A DNA stretch of 64,000 nt from Phragmites australis (lineage: Eukaryota; Streptophyta; Magnoliopsida; Poales; Poaceae): positions 16,210,001 through 16,274,000 of the forward strand of contig NC_084927.1 of assembly GCF_958298935.1 (NCBI RefSeq), in the 5' to 3' direction. The position numbers and the translations under genes are program-made. Positions 30,290-42,479 of the stretch are shown here, piece after piece. Every line of letters begins with the position of its first letter. The stretch's first letter is position 1. The notes under the pieces were generated by a model. It was not told where the DNA came from, did not search any database, and saw nothing but the letters and a program-made list of their open reading frames with translations.

Positions 30290-32874
30290 CTACACAACAG
30301 GTGCATTTTTAGGACAGTACTTGTACGTGTGACCTGTTTCATTGCACTGACTACATCGCTTGACCCTAGGACACGCTTCGGATTCATCCATATCATTGCG
30401 AATCCGGTGAGTTTGTTGACGGCCTGGTGCGTTCTTCATCTTTTCCAAATCAGGCACATAGATTTGTGAAGGCCTTGGATTACTTGTAAAAGTGTCAACA
30501 ATGCCGTAACCATACATCTCATGATTCCAGGGGTTCAGTATTTGATCCTTCATGAAATACTTTGAAACATATTGCCTGGGAAGCATATTGTGCTCCGCAC
30601 ACGAGCTATGATGTGTGTGTACAAGGTTTGTGCAGCAATTGTGGCTTCTGGCAAGTACAAATGCATGTCCCACTCCTAAGCACGCACTCTTGCACATGCT
30701 GCTCACGTCTTCCACCCCTCCGACCCTTATCCCGGCACAGGACATTGAACCTGTGCTCCGCAGTCCCCTCTTGATTTGCGCGATGCATGTGGGCCTTCTC
30801 CATATACTCATATAGCATCCATCCATAGAGCATACGATTATCCTCCATTACATTTTTAGCAGCTGCGTACCGATCAATAGAGTACTTACAAGTCCCATGT
30901 AAAATGCCTTCTACAATTCTAACAAGTGGGAGGGACCTCATTCCTCGCATGACCTAGTTATAAACCTCAGCAAGATTGGCTGTCATTACTCCATATCTTG
31001 CCCCACCACTATCGTATAGCAAAGCCCATTTTTTATTTGGCTCATTACGTATCCACTGTGAAATGCTCCTAATAGCTGACCCTGACCTACTTATTATCTG
31101 CAGTCCAAGAGCTATCGGTTCATCACCAGTAGGTGCAGCCTCCACTGTCTGTTTCAGAGTTAGTTCATCCAGTCTTGCCCATAGGGCATTGAACTTCCGT
31201 TGCTGGTTTTGACTGCACAACTTTTTGAAAAGCTTCATCAACTCTTTGTTTTTGAACTGTCTATAGAAGTTTGCACCCATATGACGCATGCACCACCTAC
31301 TCTTCAGGTCGGGCCACTATGCTGCTACACCCCGTCGAACACTACCATGTTGCATATCCAGCAAAGCCTGCAACAACCCTGCATATCTATCATGAATCAA
31401 ACACACATCTGGCCGGTCAAGAACAATAGCATGTTTCACCCACTCAAGGAACCAATACCAGTTGTCCCCGTTCTCACTCTCCACGAAAGCAAACCCTAGT
31501 GGTAGGATTTGGTTGTTACCGTCGACCCCAATTGCAGACAATATTTGTCCTTTGTACTTCCCAGTCATGAATGTTCTATCCAGGCAAATGATGGGTCGAC
31601 AGTACCGAAATGCTTTGATGGATGCAGCGAATGCAAAGAAAGCACGCTGCAATACTCGTTTCCCGCTGTACTCCGCATCAGTGGAGGGATAATGCTTGAT
31701 ATCATAGTAACTGCCTAGGTTCCTTCCACATATTGTAGCTGATTGACGAGGTAGATTGTGATATGATTCTTCATATGTTCCGAACCTCATCTCAATAGCC
31801 TTCTGTTTCGCCCTCCATGCCTTCGCATAGTTTATTGTGTACTGGAAACTTTGCTCAATAGCACGGATTATTGATCGTGGCTCATACCTTAGGTTGTCCA
31901 TAATCTCCCCCATACATAACATTAGCAATAAAGACAGATGACAGGTTCCGGTGGACGAACTCTATTTTCTTAATGTGACAATTATGTTCCTTGACTATTG
32001 AGCAATGCTAGTAGTCTACCCATTTCCCTCTAAATGCGTGCACCCGTCAAGGACATTGAGGCACCAAACACTTCACATCATACTCCCTTTTACTAGATTT
32101 AACAACCTTGAACTGCCTCCGAAGAGACAACGACCAGAATTTAACTGCATCAATAACATACTCCTTTATAGGGTACATAGCATCCTAAGACACCTCGTTC
32201 TCATGGTACTGCCACGGTGTCCGATCAGCCTCGCTAACCACCAGCTTTAAAAATTCATGATCTCTCCGCTCTGCAGGCACTGGAGCATTACCCTCCTCGT
32301 CAGATGAAACCCCATCGGCAACGGCTTCCTCCAGCTCTTGATCCTCCAACTCCATCTCTTCAATTATACTAGGGATATGCTCCCTCTCATCGGCTACACC
32401 CATCGAATGCATCTCAGGAATATCCCTAACATCTGCCCTGGTCCCGACGTTTACTGGGTCTGATTAATCTTCCACTGCCTCACTTGGTGCCGCTACTGCT
32501 TTCACAGAGTTCACCTCTGTTTGATCTTTTCGTTACACCTCAGCTAACAAAATCAGAGGCAGGCCACGTTCACAAGATATATCTATATACTGCCTCTAAG
32601 TTGATGTGGCTTCGATCGGAACCACCTCGCCAAAGTATCCATGACTAGCACAGTTGAGGACAGCTTTCAGCTTAAGATCATGTTGTTGTGGATCCAGTTG
32701 GAAAAACTGCATGAGCCACTTGCACACACCCGCAATGGTCCTCTCATTAGCTTCACTAAAACCCTTCATAACATGACGAAATCTAGACAGATCTACATCG
32801 TTAGGACCGTACCTAATTTCACCATCACCATAATATATCTGAAAAATTAATTTATCTGCCATCCTTGGAAACAT
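30290..32874 (-). pseudogene. MuDR-type MULE transposase, degenerate
   Basis: Pieces in order on the minus strand: an N-terminal PB1-like/MuDR domain (32874-32596, IYYGDGEIRYGPNDVDLSRF); an acidic linker (32412-32185); a DNA-binding region in about 32180-31960 (CLVPQCPWRVHAF-like); the MULE DDE domain (31928-31317, ICLDRTFMTGKYKGQILSAI, FVESENGDNWYWFLEW, LIHDRYAGLLQAL); CMRHMGANFYRQFKNKELM (31289-30954); a SWIM-type C-x-C...C-x-H; and a CCHC knuckle (CSQCNETGHTYKYC) at about 30330. In-frame TAG codons occur at about 31314-31316 and 30951-30953, and frame changes occur near 30606 and 31930-32185, so it is inactive. The core catalytic Asp residues remain. Confidence 0.8.
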
Positions 32875-33504
32875 CCGTAAATATAACCAATGTTAAGACC
32901 GACGAACTATATTTCTCAGTATCGGAAATAAAAAATTTACCGACACCGATTCATACCTAACAATAGGTTCTTCAATACTACCCCTACCCAAACTTACCTA
33001 CAAATATTACTCTATACAATCTACATTTAATAGCTATCCTACCATGTCAGAATTAATATTCATAGTATACTACCATTTTCTAAACACTACATCCTAGGTC
33101 ATACCATTATCATACAGTGCTAAATCCTATGTCACATAATACTACCCTACAATTATTACTCTATACAATCTACATATTCAAAACTAACCCATACTACAAA
33201 TAATATTCTATATTTCATTGCTATCCTACCATGTCGTAAGTAAAATTGACAATTTTCTACTAAATACATCATTTTCTAAACCCTAGATCATACATGTCTA
33301 AACCTATGTTATACAGTGCTACTGTACTAATTAACAACAATAAAAATATAGAAGAACTTATCAGAAAAGTGATCTTCAAATCCGCAGATCAAATGCAGCA
33401 GGGTTCCACCGCGCTCTCTTCCTCACCTCTCTTCTCCTCTCCTCCCTCTTCAGAGCTTTCTCTTTTTTCGGAATAAAATGAGGATTTCACCTCATTTTTT
33501 GCCC

Positions 33505-33803
33505 TCTTATAGAGGAGGGGGAAGGGGGGAGGCGGGTGGGCAGTCACCTTACTGCCCCCTCAGAGGGTGGCAAGGAGCCGTAACTGCCCTCTCAGGGGGT
33601 GATAAGGCCACGGCTCGGGCGGGCAGGTTGTAGCCGCCCTCTGAGGGTCGGTTAGGTCATCCGCCCTCCCGGGGGCGGTAAGTAGGCCTAACCGTATTCT
33701 CAGAGGGCTGCAACCCTCTAGTTTTGTAATTTTTTCCACGAGGAATATATTTATTTAAATTTTTAATCAAAAAAAAAATATATAAAAAAACTCGTCAACA
33801 AAC
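33505..33803 (-). repeat. Right terminal inverted repeat of the MULE
   Basis: Reverse complement resembles 28590-28850, with the same order of AT-rich outer part and ccgccct/gagggcgg blocks and about 75-80% similarity by eye. Confidence 0.68.
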
Positions 33804-34219
33804 TATCAAAATCAAGCTCAATCGGCGCCCTTTCACCACCCAAACTGACATTTGCGCCAAAATTGCTCATAACTGAAATTGTAGTAGTCCGAACAAAACA
33901 CCCCTCAAAACTCAAAAATCGGTGCTCTAGGCAACAAATCCTCAAACTCCCTTAATAAACCAGAGCTCATCAAATTTGATGCCGATTCAACCACATTTTT
34001 ATTGTATGTCCCATTCTGTCTCCTTTGTGTTGTGCCTTGGGAAGTGGGTGGAAAAACAGGAGAGAAACGCGTCATAGGGATTATAAAAGCATGATGAAAT
34101 GCCCTGGATTTGGGCGCAGATAGTGCAGGGACTATAAATCATTTTTTCAGAAGGGTATAATATAATGTTTCCTAGGCAAGCTAAGAAATCACCGTACATA
34201 CTACAGTATTTTACTCCAT

Positions 34220-34496
34220 TTCTTGTCAAACAAATTACGCCGCCAAAGACAAAGAGCACGAGAAACCTCCAGGCCGCCTTGTAAAACCTCTCCGCTCACT
34301 CGAATCCCCAAACCCTTCTGGCCTCCCCATGGAATCCGACGGCCACAACACCTCCACCGTCGCAAAAGTGCAGCGTGGGCCACCGCGCCTCGCACCCGCT
34401 GTCGACCTCGGCGGGCAGCCGCGTCTGCCTCTCCTATGCCGCGGTGCTCCTATCCTCCGCGCCGTCGTGCACACTCTCGCCGACCCGACACGGGCT
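34220..34496 (+). other. GC-rich gene-like fragment cut by the chromovirus
   Basis: This abrupt GC-rich island has several overlapping open frames (one from ATG 34329), and the sequence stops being gene-like exactly at 34497 where the chromovirus LTR begins. It could be the first exon or UTR of a disrupted host gene or a captured fragment. No family is recognisable in any frame. Confidence 0.25.
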
Positions 34497-34690
34497 TGTA
34501 ACACCTGTTGCCGCCGGCGTTGATCACGGGGATGTGAGTTAGAGGATCGCACTTATGAAGAACTGGAGGGCGAAGAGAACTCAAGAGAGAAGAAGACAGG
34601 AGGTAAGTGTTCTGAATGTTTTCATGTCTGAAACTCCAATTCGGTTAAAGGTTGTGTTATATACTCAGCAGCTACTCACTGGCCATAGGG
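34497..34690 (-). repeat. Probable 3' LTR of the chromovirus
   Basis: Plus-strand start tgtaacacc equals a minus-strand LTR end of ggtgttaca. A TATA-like gtatataacac on the minus strand is near 34655. The inner border is not certain; the LTR looks short (about 200 bp). Confidence 0.4.
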
Positions 34691-35430
34691 CCCCACCCAT
34701 GCCAGCTAGACACATACACCACGCCAGCTCATCAACCGATCGCTGCCAACCAACTTGTTTGAATCGGTTAGCGCCCGCACTGCTCTCTGGAGATGCTCCT
34801 GTGGCAGGTCCGACATCTTCCCCCGCTTCAGACATAGCTTGACCCCAAGCAATGGCGTTAGGAAAATATTGCTGAACCACATAGAAATCCGCCCAGGTAG
34901 CACAATCAGCTGGCAAAGAGATCTACTTGATTAGCTCTTGTGGCTTCACCTAATTGCCCTTCTTAACCAAGGGTCGGTCCAAAATAGCTTCAGGCAACAC
35001 ATCTCGGCCATCCAACTCAGCAATCTGCGGCAAATGAGCATACACTGGAGTTTAATTAGGTGTAAATGGTTTCAATTGAGATACATGAAACACATGATGA
35101 ATTTTGGCTTCAGCAGGCAACTCCAGGCGATAGGCAGATGCCCCAATTTTCTGAACCACCTTGTAAGGACCAAAAAACTTATAAGCCAGCTTAGGAAAAG
35201 GCCTATTGACCACTGATGTCTGGGCATAGGGCTAAAGCCTGAACAGAACCTGTTCCCCAATCACAAATTGTCGGTCATACCTTTTTTTGTCAGCCTGGAC
35301 CTTCATGCGGTTCTGAGCTACAACCAATTGAGATTTCAGGGCTAATTGCTGTGTTTCTCGTTCCTTCAGAAATTCACCTACTGACAATTGAGTGGCCTTG
35401 GAAGGCCCATCAGTCTAGTCATAACCGTTT
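34662..35430 (-). pseudogene. Chromovirus pol C-terminus (post-integrase and chromodomain-like region)
   Basis: The minus strand shows SVGEFLKERETQQLALKSQL, then [69 protein letters not shown] and finally WADFYVVQQYFPNAIAWGQA, the usual tail after integrase in chromoviruses. Stops interrupt it near 35053 and 34930. It is joined directly to an RNase H stub, so the catalytic integrase core is absent. Confidence 0.72.
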
Positions 35431-35640
35431 TTGCAAGTTAGATTGCAAGTGCTGCTCATCCAAGTAACTCTCGTAAATGGATAAGTGTTGATGCACTTCT
35501 CTGAGAGCCTTATTAAGGAATGCCATTGGTTGTCCCCATTGCATAAGAACAACCCCAATCCCAGAGGCACAAGCATCAGTTTCCACCACAAAAGTATTAC
35601 TAAAATTAGGCAGGGCTAGAACAGGAGTGCTACTCATTGC
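35419..35640 (-). pseudogene. Chromovirus RNase H stub
   Basis: PVLALPNFSNTFVVETDACA followed by SGIGVVLMQWGQPMAFLNKA is the RNase H N-terminal part with the first catalytic Asp (ETDAC). After HLSIYES the frame runs straight into unrelated pol C-terminal sequence, which marks the deletion junction near 35460. Confidence 0.75.
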
Positions 35641-35847
35641 CTGCTTGAGGTGATCAAAAGCTGCCTATGCTTTTGCAGTCCACTGAAAGTGTTTCTTTTT
35701 CAATAGATTGGTCCTTGTGACAGTGACGAGTCCCTCCTGCAGGAAATTCTCCATCACGGTAACCGTCTAAAGGTTTAGCAATGATCCTATAGTGTTTCAT
35801 AAATTTTCTATAATAACCAGTGAGACCTAAAATTCCTCTCAACTCAG

Positions 35848-36624
35848 TCACATTGGTTGGAGTAGGCCACTTAAGCATACCTTCAGTTTTGCTTTGATCA
35901 ATTGCCACCTCTTCATAGAAATAATATGGCCTAAATAGACCAATCTGTCTTGGGCATAAGAACACGTAGATCTCTTAATGTAGAATTGATGCTCTCTTAA
36001 TTTATCCAAGACCTGTCTCAAATGATCCACATGATCTTCCAAGGTAGCACTATAGACTAATATGTCATCAATGAACACCAATGCAAACTTCCTCAAAAAG
36101 GACCCAAGAATGTCATTCATAGCACATTGAAATGTAGCTAGGGCATTTGTAAGCCTAAAAGGCATGACCCTAAATTGGTAATGGCCATGATGGGTTTTAA
36201 ATGCAGTCTTGTATTCATCCTCCACATTCATTATTACTTGATGGTAACCAGCCTTCGTATCTAAGCTAGTAAACCATTTTGCTGCAACCAACTCATCCAA
36301 AATTTCATCAATGATAGGTATACGAAATCTGTTTTTGATAGTCAAAAAGTCCAACTTCCTATAGTCCACACAAAAATGCCATGATCCATCTTTTTTTGGG
36401 ACCAAGAGTACTGGAGAAGCAAAAAGGCTAGAGCTAGGAATAAGGAGACCAGACTCTAGAAGCTCCCTAACATGCTTTTTTATCTGATCTTTATGGAAAG
36501 GTGAATATATATAAGGCTTAGAATTAACTAGGACATCATTAGGGATGAGGGGTATGGAGTGATCACAAGTTCTGGCAGGTGATAAGGTACTGGAAACACC
36601 AAAACCATTTTGATATTCAGACAA
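35848..36624 (-). pseudogene. Chromovirus reverse transcriptase
   Basis: The 258-codon open segment contains [60 protein letters not shown] and the active-site FIDDILVYS, matching gypsy RT. The frame breaks near 35848, beyond which thumb/connection sequence ([18 protein letters not shown]) continues in another frame to about 35800. LTNALATFQ replaces the usual LTNAPATFQ. Confidence 0.85.
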
Positions 36625-36675
36625 TAAGTGCTGAATTACCTCAGCTGCAGAAGAATCAGCAGGTGAAGAAGGGGA

Positions 36676-37174
36676 CTACAACACTGCTAAAGCCCATATT
36701 TCATTGCCTTGGCACCATTTCAGAACTTGTACTGCATACATCTCATTGATCCCAGTTTTAGGCACTCCCAACCCATGCAAAGTGATATCTCTCCCTTTGT
36801 ACTGAAATTGGAGATATTGATCCTCCCAATGGGGAACCATTGGACTGTAATGCTTCAACCAGTCATAGCCCAAGATTGCATCATAGGCACCCAAATCCAA
36901 CACCCTCATATCAGTCTAAAAGGTGTGGCCTTGTGTCCACCACTCCAACTGAAGGACAGCCTTTTTCACTGAGCAATGTATCACCATTAGCCACCCTCAC
37001 CTGAGTAGGTGATATCTGAACTGGTTGCACCCCAATTCTAGGTAACAAGGCAGCATTCACAAAACTATTAGAGCTACCACTGTCCACAAGAATAAGCATG
37101 ACTTGATTTTTGACTAAAACTCTAATCCTCATTTGATCCTTGGACATAGTACCAGATATAGCATTGAGAGACAA
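36676..37174 (-). pseudogene. Chromovirus protease
   Basis: ILVDSGSSNSFVNAALLPRI (37100-37040) contains the D-S-G active site of retropepsins. After a frame break, VLDLGAYDAILGYDWLKHYS follows, the typical C-terminal D-x-ILG-x-DWL motif. A stop separates this from RT. Confidence 0.75.
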
Positions 37175-37216
37175 ATGATAAGAAGTAGAAGTCTAAATAT
37201 CTTCCAACTCTAATTG

Positions 37217-38254
37217 CTATAACACTGAATCAGACAATTCCATCTGAAAATCCTCCAAGGCCAAAGCATTCACCTGAGTCTGTGGTTTCTTAGGACAATG
37301 TTGAGCATGAGTAGAATCAAACTTGTCTCCACAATGACAGCAAAGACCATTGGCCCTTATGTAATCACGTAGTTGGCGTTCTTTCCACAGATTGCTCCTA
37401 GCTGTACTCAGTTTGGTGCCTTCTTTCCCTGAACCCCGAGTACCAGGTCCTTGGTAGGGAAATTTAGATTTACCCTGGGCCAACAACTGCTGCTGCACTC
37501 TAGCAAGAAAAGCTACCCTATCAACTGAATCAGAAAGCTGAGACTGAACGGCCCCTCTCAACTCATATTTCAGTTCTTTCATGAACTGAGACACAAAAAA
37601 CACTTAATCATAGCCTATGTTATGCATTGACAACTGATATCTAATCTCTTCAAACTCCTTAGTACAGTCCTCAACCGAACCAGACTACTTAAGATCCAAC
37701 ATATCAACAATCGCTCTTCGGTAATCACCCACACTGAATTTAGTCTCCACAACGCCAATAAACTTCTCCTAAGTTCCCATCCCAAGAGTCACCCGATAAA
37801 TTTGCAACCACTTAGCAGCGTTGCCTTCCATATGCAATGAAGCTACTGTCGGCCACATCGATGCATCCACATTATACAAATGGAAATAATCGAGACACTT
37901 CTCCTTCCAAATACACGGGTGATACCCATCAAACTTGGGAAACAACAACTTGGGCACATAATTGCATTGCATATGGGTAAACTGAGTACTACTGCGATGT
38001 GGACCAAATGTCGAGTAGGTAATTGAAGGCTCACCTGCAGATGCAGTCGATGCTAGTGGTGGCTGACGAGGAACTGGACATGGAAGCAGTAGATCCCCAT
38101 GCATATTGACGAGACACAGCGGACTGCTTCCACGATGCTCCAAGGGCCCGGACATGTTCAATTTTTCCTCCAATTGACTTGTAGTCGCCATCAGTTGCAT
38201 CAAGTGTTGATGGTCACGATTGGATTGATCAACTGACTTCATGGTGACTTCCAA
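37217..38254 (-). pseudogene. Chromovirus gag
   Basis: The capsid-like segment is at 38254-37769 (LLFPKFDGYHPCIWKEKCLD, MEGNAAKWLQIYRV) and continues after stops with LKYELRGAVQSQLSDSVDRV and the zinc knuckle CCHCGDKFDSTHAQHC at about 37330. Several stops and a frame change lie between 37603 and 37769. The protein is non-functional. Confidence 0.75.
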
Positions 38255-38594
38255 TTGGGCGTGCAGCTACCGCTGAGCGTCATCGATCAAGCCCACCCGC
38301 GCAAACAACATGTCCAAACTCTCCAAAATGTGCTCTCAATGATCTTTAGATTTCTTCTCTGACACCTCCATCGCCACCAAAACAAACGATTTCTGAGGAG
38401 ATGGTTTCGGAGGGGTCGTGGTCACCACACCTCAAACTCACCAAACCAGCAGGGACTATTGGGACGTCAAATTGAGACAAGAGAACTCGGACGAAGTCAA
38501 TCTCAACTACCCCACTGGATTTACTGACTAGCCGAAGGAGTTCTGCACCAACCAGACGCAGTGCCCGCCGAGGACCGCAGAATCTGATATCACT

Positions 38595-40055
38595 TGTGAT
38601 AAACCAAGTTAAAATATGTCTTGATTTATTTATGATGGGTGATTGATATTAGTATTTATTTAGTTTGATGATCTTTAGTTTTGCATGAGCTTTGATGTGA
38701 TTTGAATTGATATGGGATTTCATTCGAGGATATTGATTATGGACTAACTGGAACTAGAGTTGAGGATATATGTTTTCTTATCTCATAGTGTACAGGTGAT
38801 GGATGCAACTTGGCGATCGACGGGGGGATGAGCAGGACCAACCAGAGTGTTTGTTGCCGGATGATCAAAGAGACCGGACAGATTCAATGATGATCCTAGC
38901 TGAACACGTAGAGGTCAAGCAAATCATGAAAGGCGGATAGAGACAGCATGTTGACAAAGTCAAGAGAAGGGGATGCCAGTGCAAGCGACAAGACGGTCCG
39001 AGAGATCAGGAGCGGAAGAGACTTGCCGACGGTCAGGATTGTAAGACGGAGTACACGTATCGATATCAAAGCATTTGTTTAAGGTGTAGGCAAGTGGGGA
39101 GTCACGCTTTGAGAAGCGTGCTAGAGTTTTGTGGTTTGGCCTCAGTCATGGGAGGACTAGAGGAGTATGTGTCACCATCATGAAGCTTGCATCGAGGTGA
39201 AGCTAAGTCATGAAGGCACCATAGCCATTTGATGAATCGAGAAGAAAATAGATCAAAATACTCTCAGTAGTAGGTAGGAGTATACTACAAGAGAAGGATA
39301 TTTTGGGAAAAAGTTAGAAAACTTATGGGTCAAATTTTCTAGGCTTATAAATAGAGTGGTGGGACTATAGGAGGAGAGAAACCAACCATTTTGACCCCCC
39401 CTTATGCCATCTATATGAGAGCCTTGTGATAGAGTTTTGGAGGAGATAAAGAGGAGTGCTTAACCTATGTATTAGGTGAAAGCTTTATGAGGAAAAATCT
39501 TTATAATCTACCTAAAATAAGGCTAACCTCATCTGCAATGAAGTTTATTTTTCTTCATGTTATTGTGCTCATCTCCTTCTAGTTTCCCTCTATTGGTCCC
39601 CTTGCAAGTTTGCAAGTTTTTCGGTTTCCGTATTTGATTTTTGTTTGGATTTTTGGGCTGAAATTTTAGCGCCTTGTGAGGTCGCTCTTCTTGTTTCTAG
39701 AGGCATAAAATTTGCATACACAAGCTTATGTGATTGGGTCTTAAATCCCCTTGCCTCTAGACAATCAACTTGGAGAGCTTCGTTGCTCGGTGTTCATCTT
39801 TTCTTGTTTCTTTGCAAGTTGTGATCTTTCAAGTGCTAAGGCACATGAATTGATATTAGATGGACCCTATGTTTCATATACCATCTGTGGAGTCGTGTTG
39901 TCTCAATTTTCTCTTGTTAAAACTTCTCTCTATTTTTTTTTCCACTTGAATTTTGAGATGCGTAGGGTGATCTAAATAGCAGAAGGCCATTGATTTCGTA
40001 AGAAATTTATTGAGACTTCTATTCACCTCCTATAATCGCTAATCTCATTCCTACA
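38595..40055 (+). repeat. 5' LTR of the Sirevirus
   Basis: It starts tgtgataaaccaagtt, contains tataaatagagtgg near 39350 (TATA box), and ends cattcctaca. It is homologous to 22460-24430 (minus) and to 62680-64000. Confidence 0.8.
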
Positions 40056-40056
40056 A

Positions 40057-40070
40057 TTAGTATCAGAGCC
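40057..40070 (+). other. Primer binding site of the Sirevirus
   Basis: ttagtatcagagcc directly after the LTR differs at one base from the usual ttggtatcagagcc complementary to initiator Met tRNA. Confidence 0.75.
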
Positions 40071-40099
40071 AGTTTGATCACTTATTGACCTTTACCGGC

Positions 40100-42150
40100 T
40101 TTACGATTTGTAGGCAACAATTGGGAGAAGTTGGAAGATTCCTCTATTTAATAGTCGAGAGTTTTTTTACTGGAAGGTGCGCATGAGCGCTTATCTTCTA
40201 AGCCAAGGAAGTGCAATTTGGGAAATTGTTGATTCCAACTGTGTGATTCCGGCTGCTCGCACAACTCAGATTCAAATCGAATAGTATGAGGCCAACAACA
40301 AGGTCAGAAATATTTTGTCCACAAGTCTAAGTTGGAATTAGTTTAATACGGTTCAGCACCTCCGTATTGCCCGGAAGATCTGGTCTACTCTGAGTGTCTT
40401 TCATGAAGGCAGTAATCAGATTAAGGCTAGACACCAAAGCACATAGAACTAAGAATATCAAATATTTATGTAAGGCCCCAGAGAGTGTTTGGATGAGATG
40501 TTTTCTCGCTTTGATGGTTCATTAGTAATCTTCGATCCACTGAAGTTGTGCCCTATTTTGACCACAAGAGAGTGATCAAGCTTCTCTATGCTCTTGACCG
40601 TAGCACATGAGAAGTGAAAATCTTAAGCATTTAAGAGTCACCAAGTTATGACATATTAACTTGTGATGAACTCTTCAGCAAGCTCAAATCCACCAAGATA
40701 GCCAAGGTAGGTTTTGGAAACTCCCTATTTCGGAACATGGTGTTAGTTTCTGGATCGAATGGTGGCAATCTGGCTGGAGCTAGCTTCTCTTGTGCTAACA
40801 CTTCATCGAGTTGTTTTGCATTGTTTTCTTTTGTTTCTATCATAGAAGAGCAAGTAGACACTTTAGATGATGAAGACCTTGCTCTTATTGTGAAGAAGTT
40901 CATCCGCTTCTACAACAATCGCCAAGACCAGAGGAGGGGCGGTTCTCGTGCCTGCTTTGAGTGTGGTGATACCACCCACTTCAAGGTGGATTGCCCTAAG
41001 CTCAAGAAAAGGGAAGATCACGACCACAACTACAACAAACACAAGATGAGGAAAAAGAAGCCCTTCTTCAAGAAGAACTGCAACAAGATGGCCAAGAAGG
41101 CGACCAAGACGGCTTCTAGGGCATTTTTGGCTGCTCTCAGTGACATCGACATCTCTTCTAGCTCGGAGGAGGAGGAGCTGCCCTTGAAGGACAAGAAGAA
41201 GAAGAACAAGGACTTCACCGGTCTCTGCTTCATGGTGGATGACAACAATGACAGTGACCTCGAGCTTGATCCCTCTGAGGTATTACCTTCCTATGATCAG
41301 CTCTCTTTCCAAGTTGATACCTTGAATGATGCTCTCATTAGCCAGGATATGTTACTTATGAAAGCTATGCGTGAGTTGAAAGAGCTTAGGCCTAAGTATG
41401 AGTTGTTTCTTCTGAGCTTGCATTGCTTAGGTCTGGGTTTGATGATGAGGAGTGTGAGAGTTGTTTGTTGGTTATGACTGAACTTACCGAGCTTCAGAAT
41501 GTGCATGCTTAAGTCACTAGTCGGCTTGTGAATGTCGAGAAGAAGCTCCTTGAGTAGGAGTCTAGGTCTACTCTTTTAGGTGCTTGTAAGAATTACCCTT
41601 TACTTGTAAAGGATATTGAACTGAAATACAAGTGCCTTAAAGAGCTAGAATCTATATTGGCAAGTGATGGGTGTTCGAAGGATGTGCAGCCGAACTGTTC
41701 CACTTGCATATTCTTTCAGGACAAGCTCAGCTAGGTTAGAGGGCAAGTTCAGAAACTCTTGGATGAGAATGACTATCTCCTTTCTCTAGTGGAGAAGTAC
41801 TCAGGGGGCAAGAGAAAAATGAATTAGATCTTGGCCGAGACCAAGATGTGTGCTGATAAGGCAGGTTTGACTCTTGGATTGAGATTTGAGAGGGTTGCTT
41901 ATAATGGGTATAGTAAGACTGTTTTCACCACACCTACTACCCTAGAAGCTGAGAAGTCCAAAATCAATGTCATATCACAACCCATCAAAAAGAAATCCAC
42001 ACCACAACCTACTAAGAATCCAGCACCACAACCCAAGAAAACTCCACAACCTAAGGTGAGAGCCCCAGTGAGAGAGCCTAGAGTGACCGGCACTGCACCT
42101 ACTACTAGAGAGAGGGTCACCTTGTTAGGTTTTCCTTTCATCGTATGAGA
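40100..42150 (+). pseudogene. Sirevirus gag, degenerate
   Basis: The frame opens after the PBS with NNWEKLEDSSI-like sequence at about 40120 but soon meets stops. The largest open piece (40737-41477) has VKKFIRFYNNRQDQRRGGSR, the knuckle CFECGDTTHFKVDC and a Lys-rich then Glu/Ser-rich segment, as in Opie-type gag. A coiled-coil-like C-terminal region follows in broken frames to about 42148 with a Pro/Lys-rich end. Confidence 0.8.
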
Positions 42151-42479
42151 GATGAGCGACATGAGTGGGAGTGGAGTCCTCGGGATATGATTTGTCTCTC
42201 TGTTGGTGTACATGAGTCTTTTTCTCGCTCTCGCCCATGAGTCTTAGATGCTTGTCAGTTTTGTTCCAGTGGTTTTACGTGGTGTGGATTTTACCATGAC
42301 TCATATGGTTTTGATCCACATGTAAGAGGCTTTGAGTCCCACCCCTAGCGTGCTAGTGTTGATCTACATTCACTTGCTTTCACTGCTTAAAGGTGGATGA
42401 CCCAATATTGGATTCCCAAGGGATTTTTGTCTAACCCTAGTACTCATCCACTTACTATTCTTCTCATATGTAGGTGGCA

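Larger units (their letters stand above)
28590..33803 (-). mobile_element. Mutator-like element (MULE) with transposase and plant-mobile-domain gene
   Basis: Long terminal inverted repeats of about 260-290 bp (28590-28850 and about 33505-33803) share an AT-rich outer part (acgagttt, attaaaaatttaaataaata) and a GC-rich inner part built of gagggcggttaac-like units (accgccctc). Between them are decayed minus-strand genes for a MuDR-type transposase and a plant-mobile-domain protein. The exact ends and the 9-bp duplication could not be fixed. Confidence 0.75.
34497..38594 (-). mobile_element. Ty3/gypsy chromovirus-like element, internally deleted, split by a Sirevirus
   Basis: On the minus strand, from 38594 leftward: a PBS-like tgatatcagattctgcgg (38579-38596), gag, a CCHC-type knuckle, protease, reverse transcriptase, part of RNase H, a linker/chromodomain-like tail, then a short LTR ending ggtgttaca at 34497. 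Most of integrase and the end of RNase H are missing. Its 5' LTR should lie on the far side of the Sirevirus, to the right of the window. Confidence 0.8.

Noticed and set aside
32641..32850. Plus-strand ORF across the MULE transposase N-terminus
   Set aside because: Shadow of the minus-strand MuDR domain; no motif of its own.
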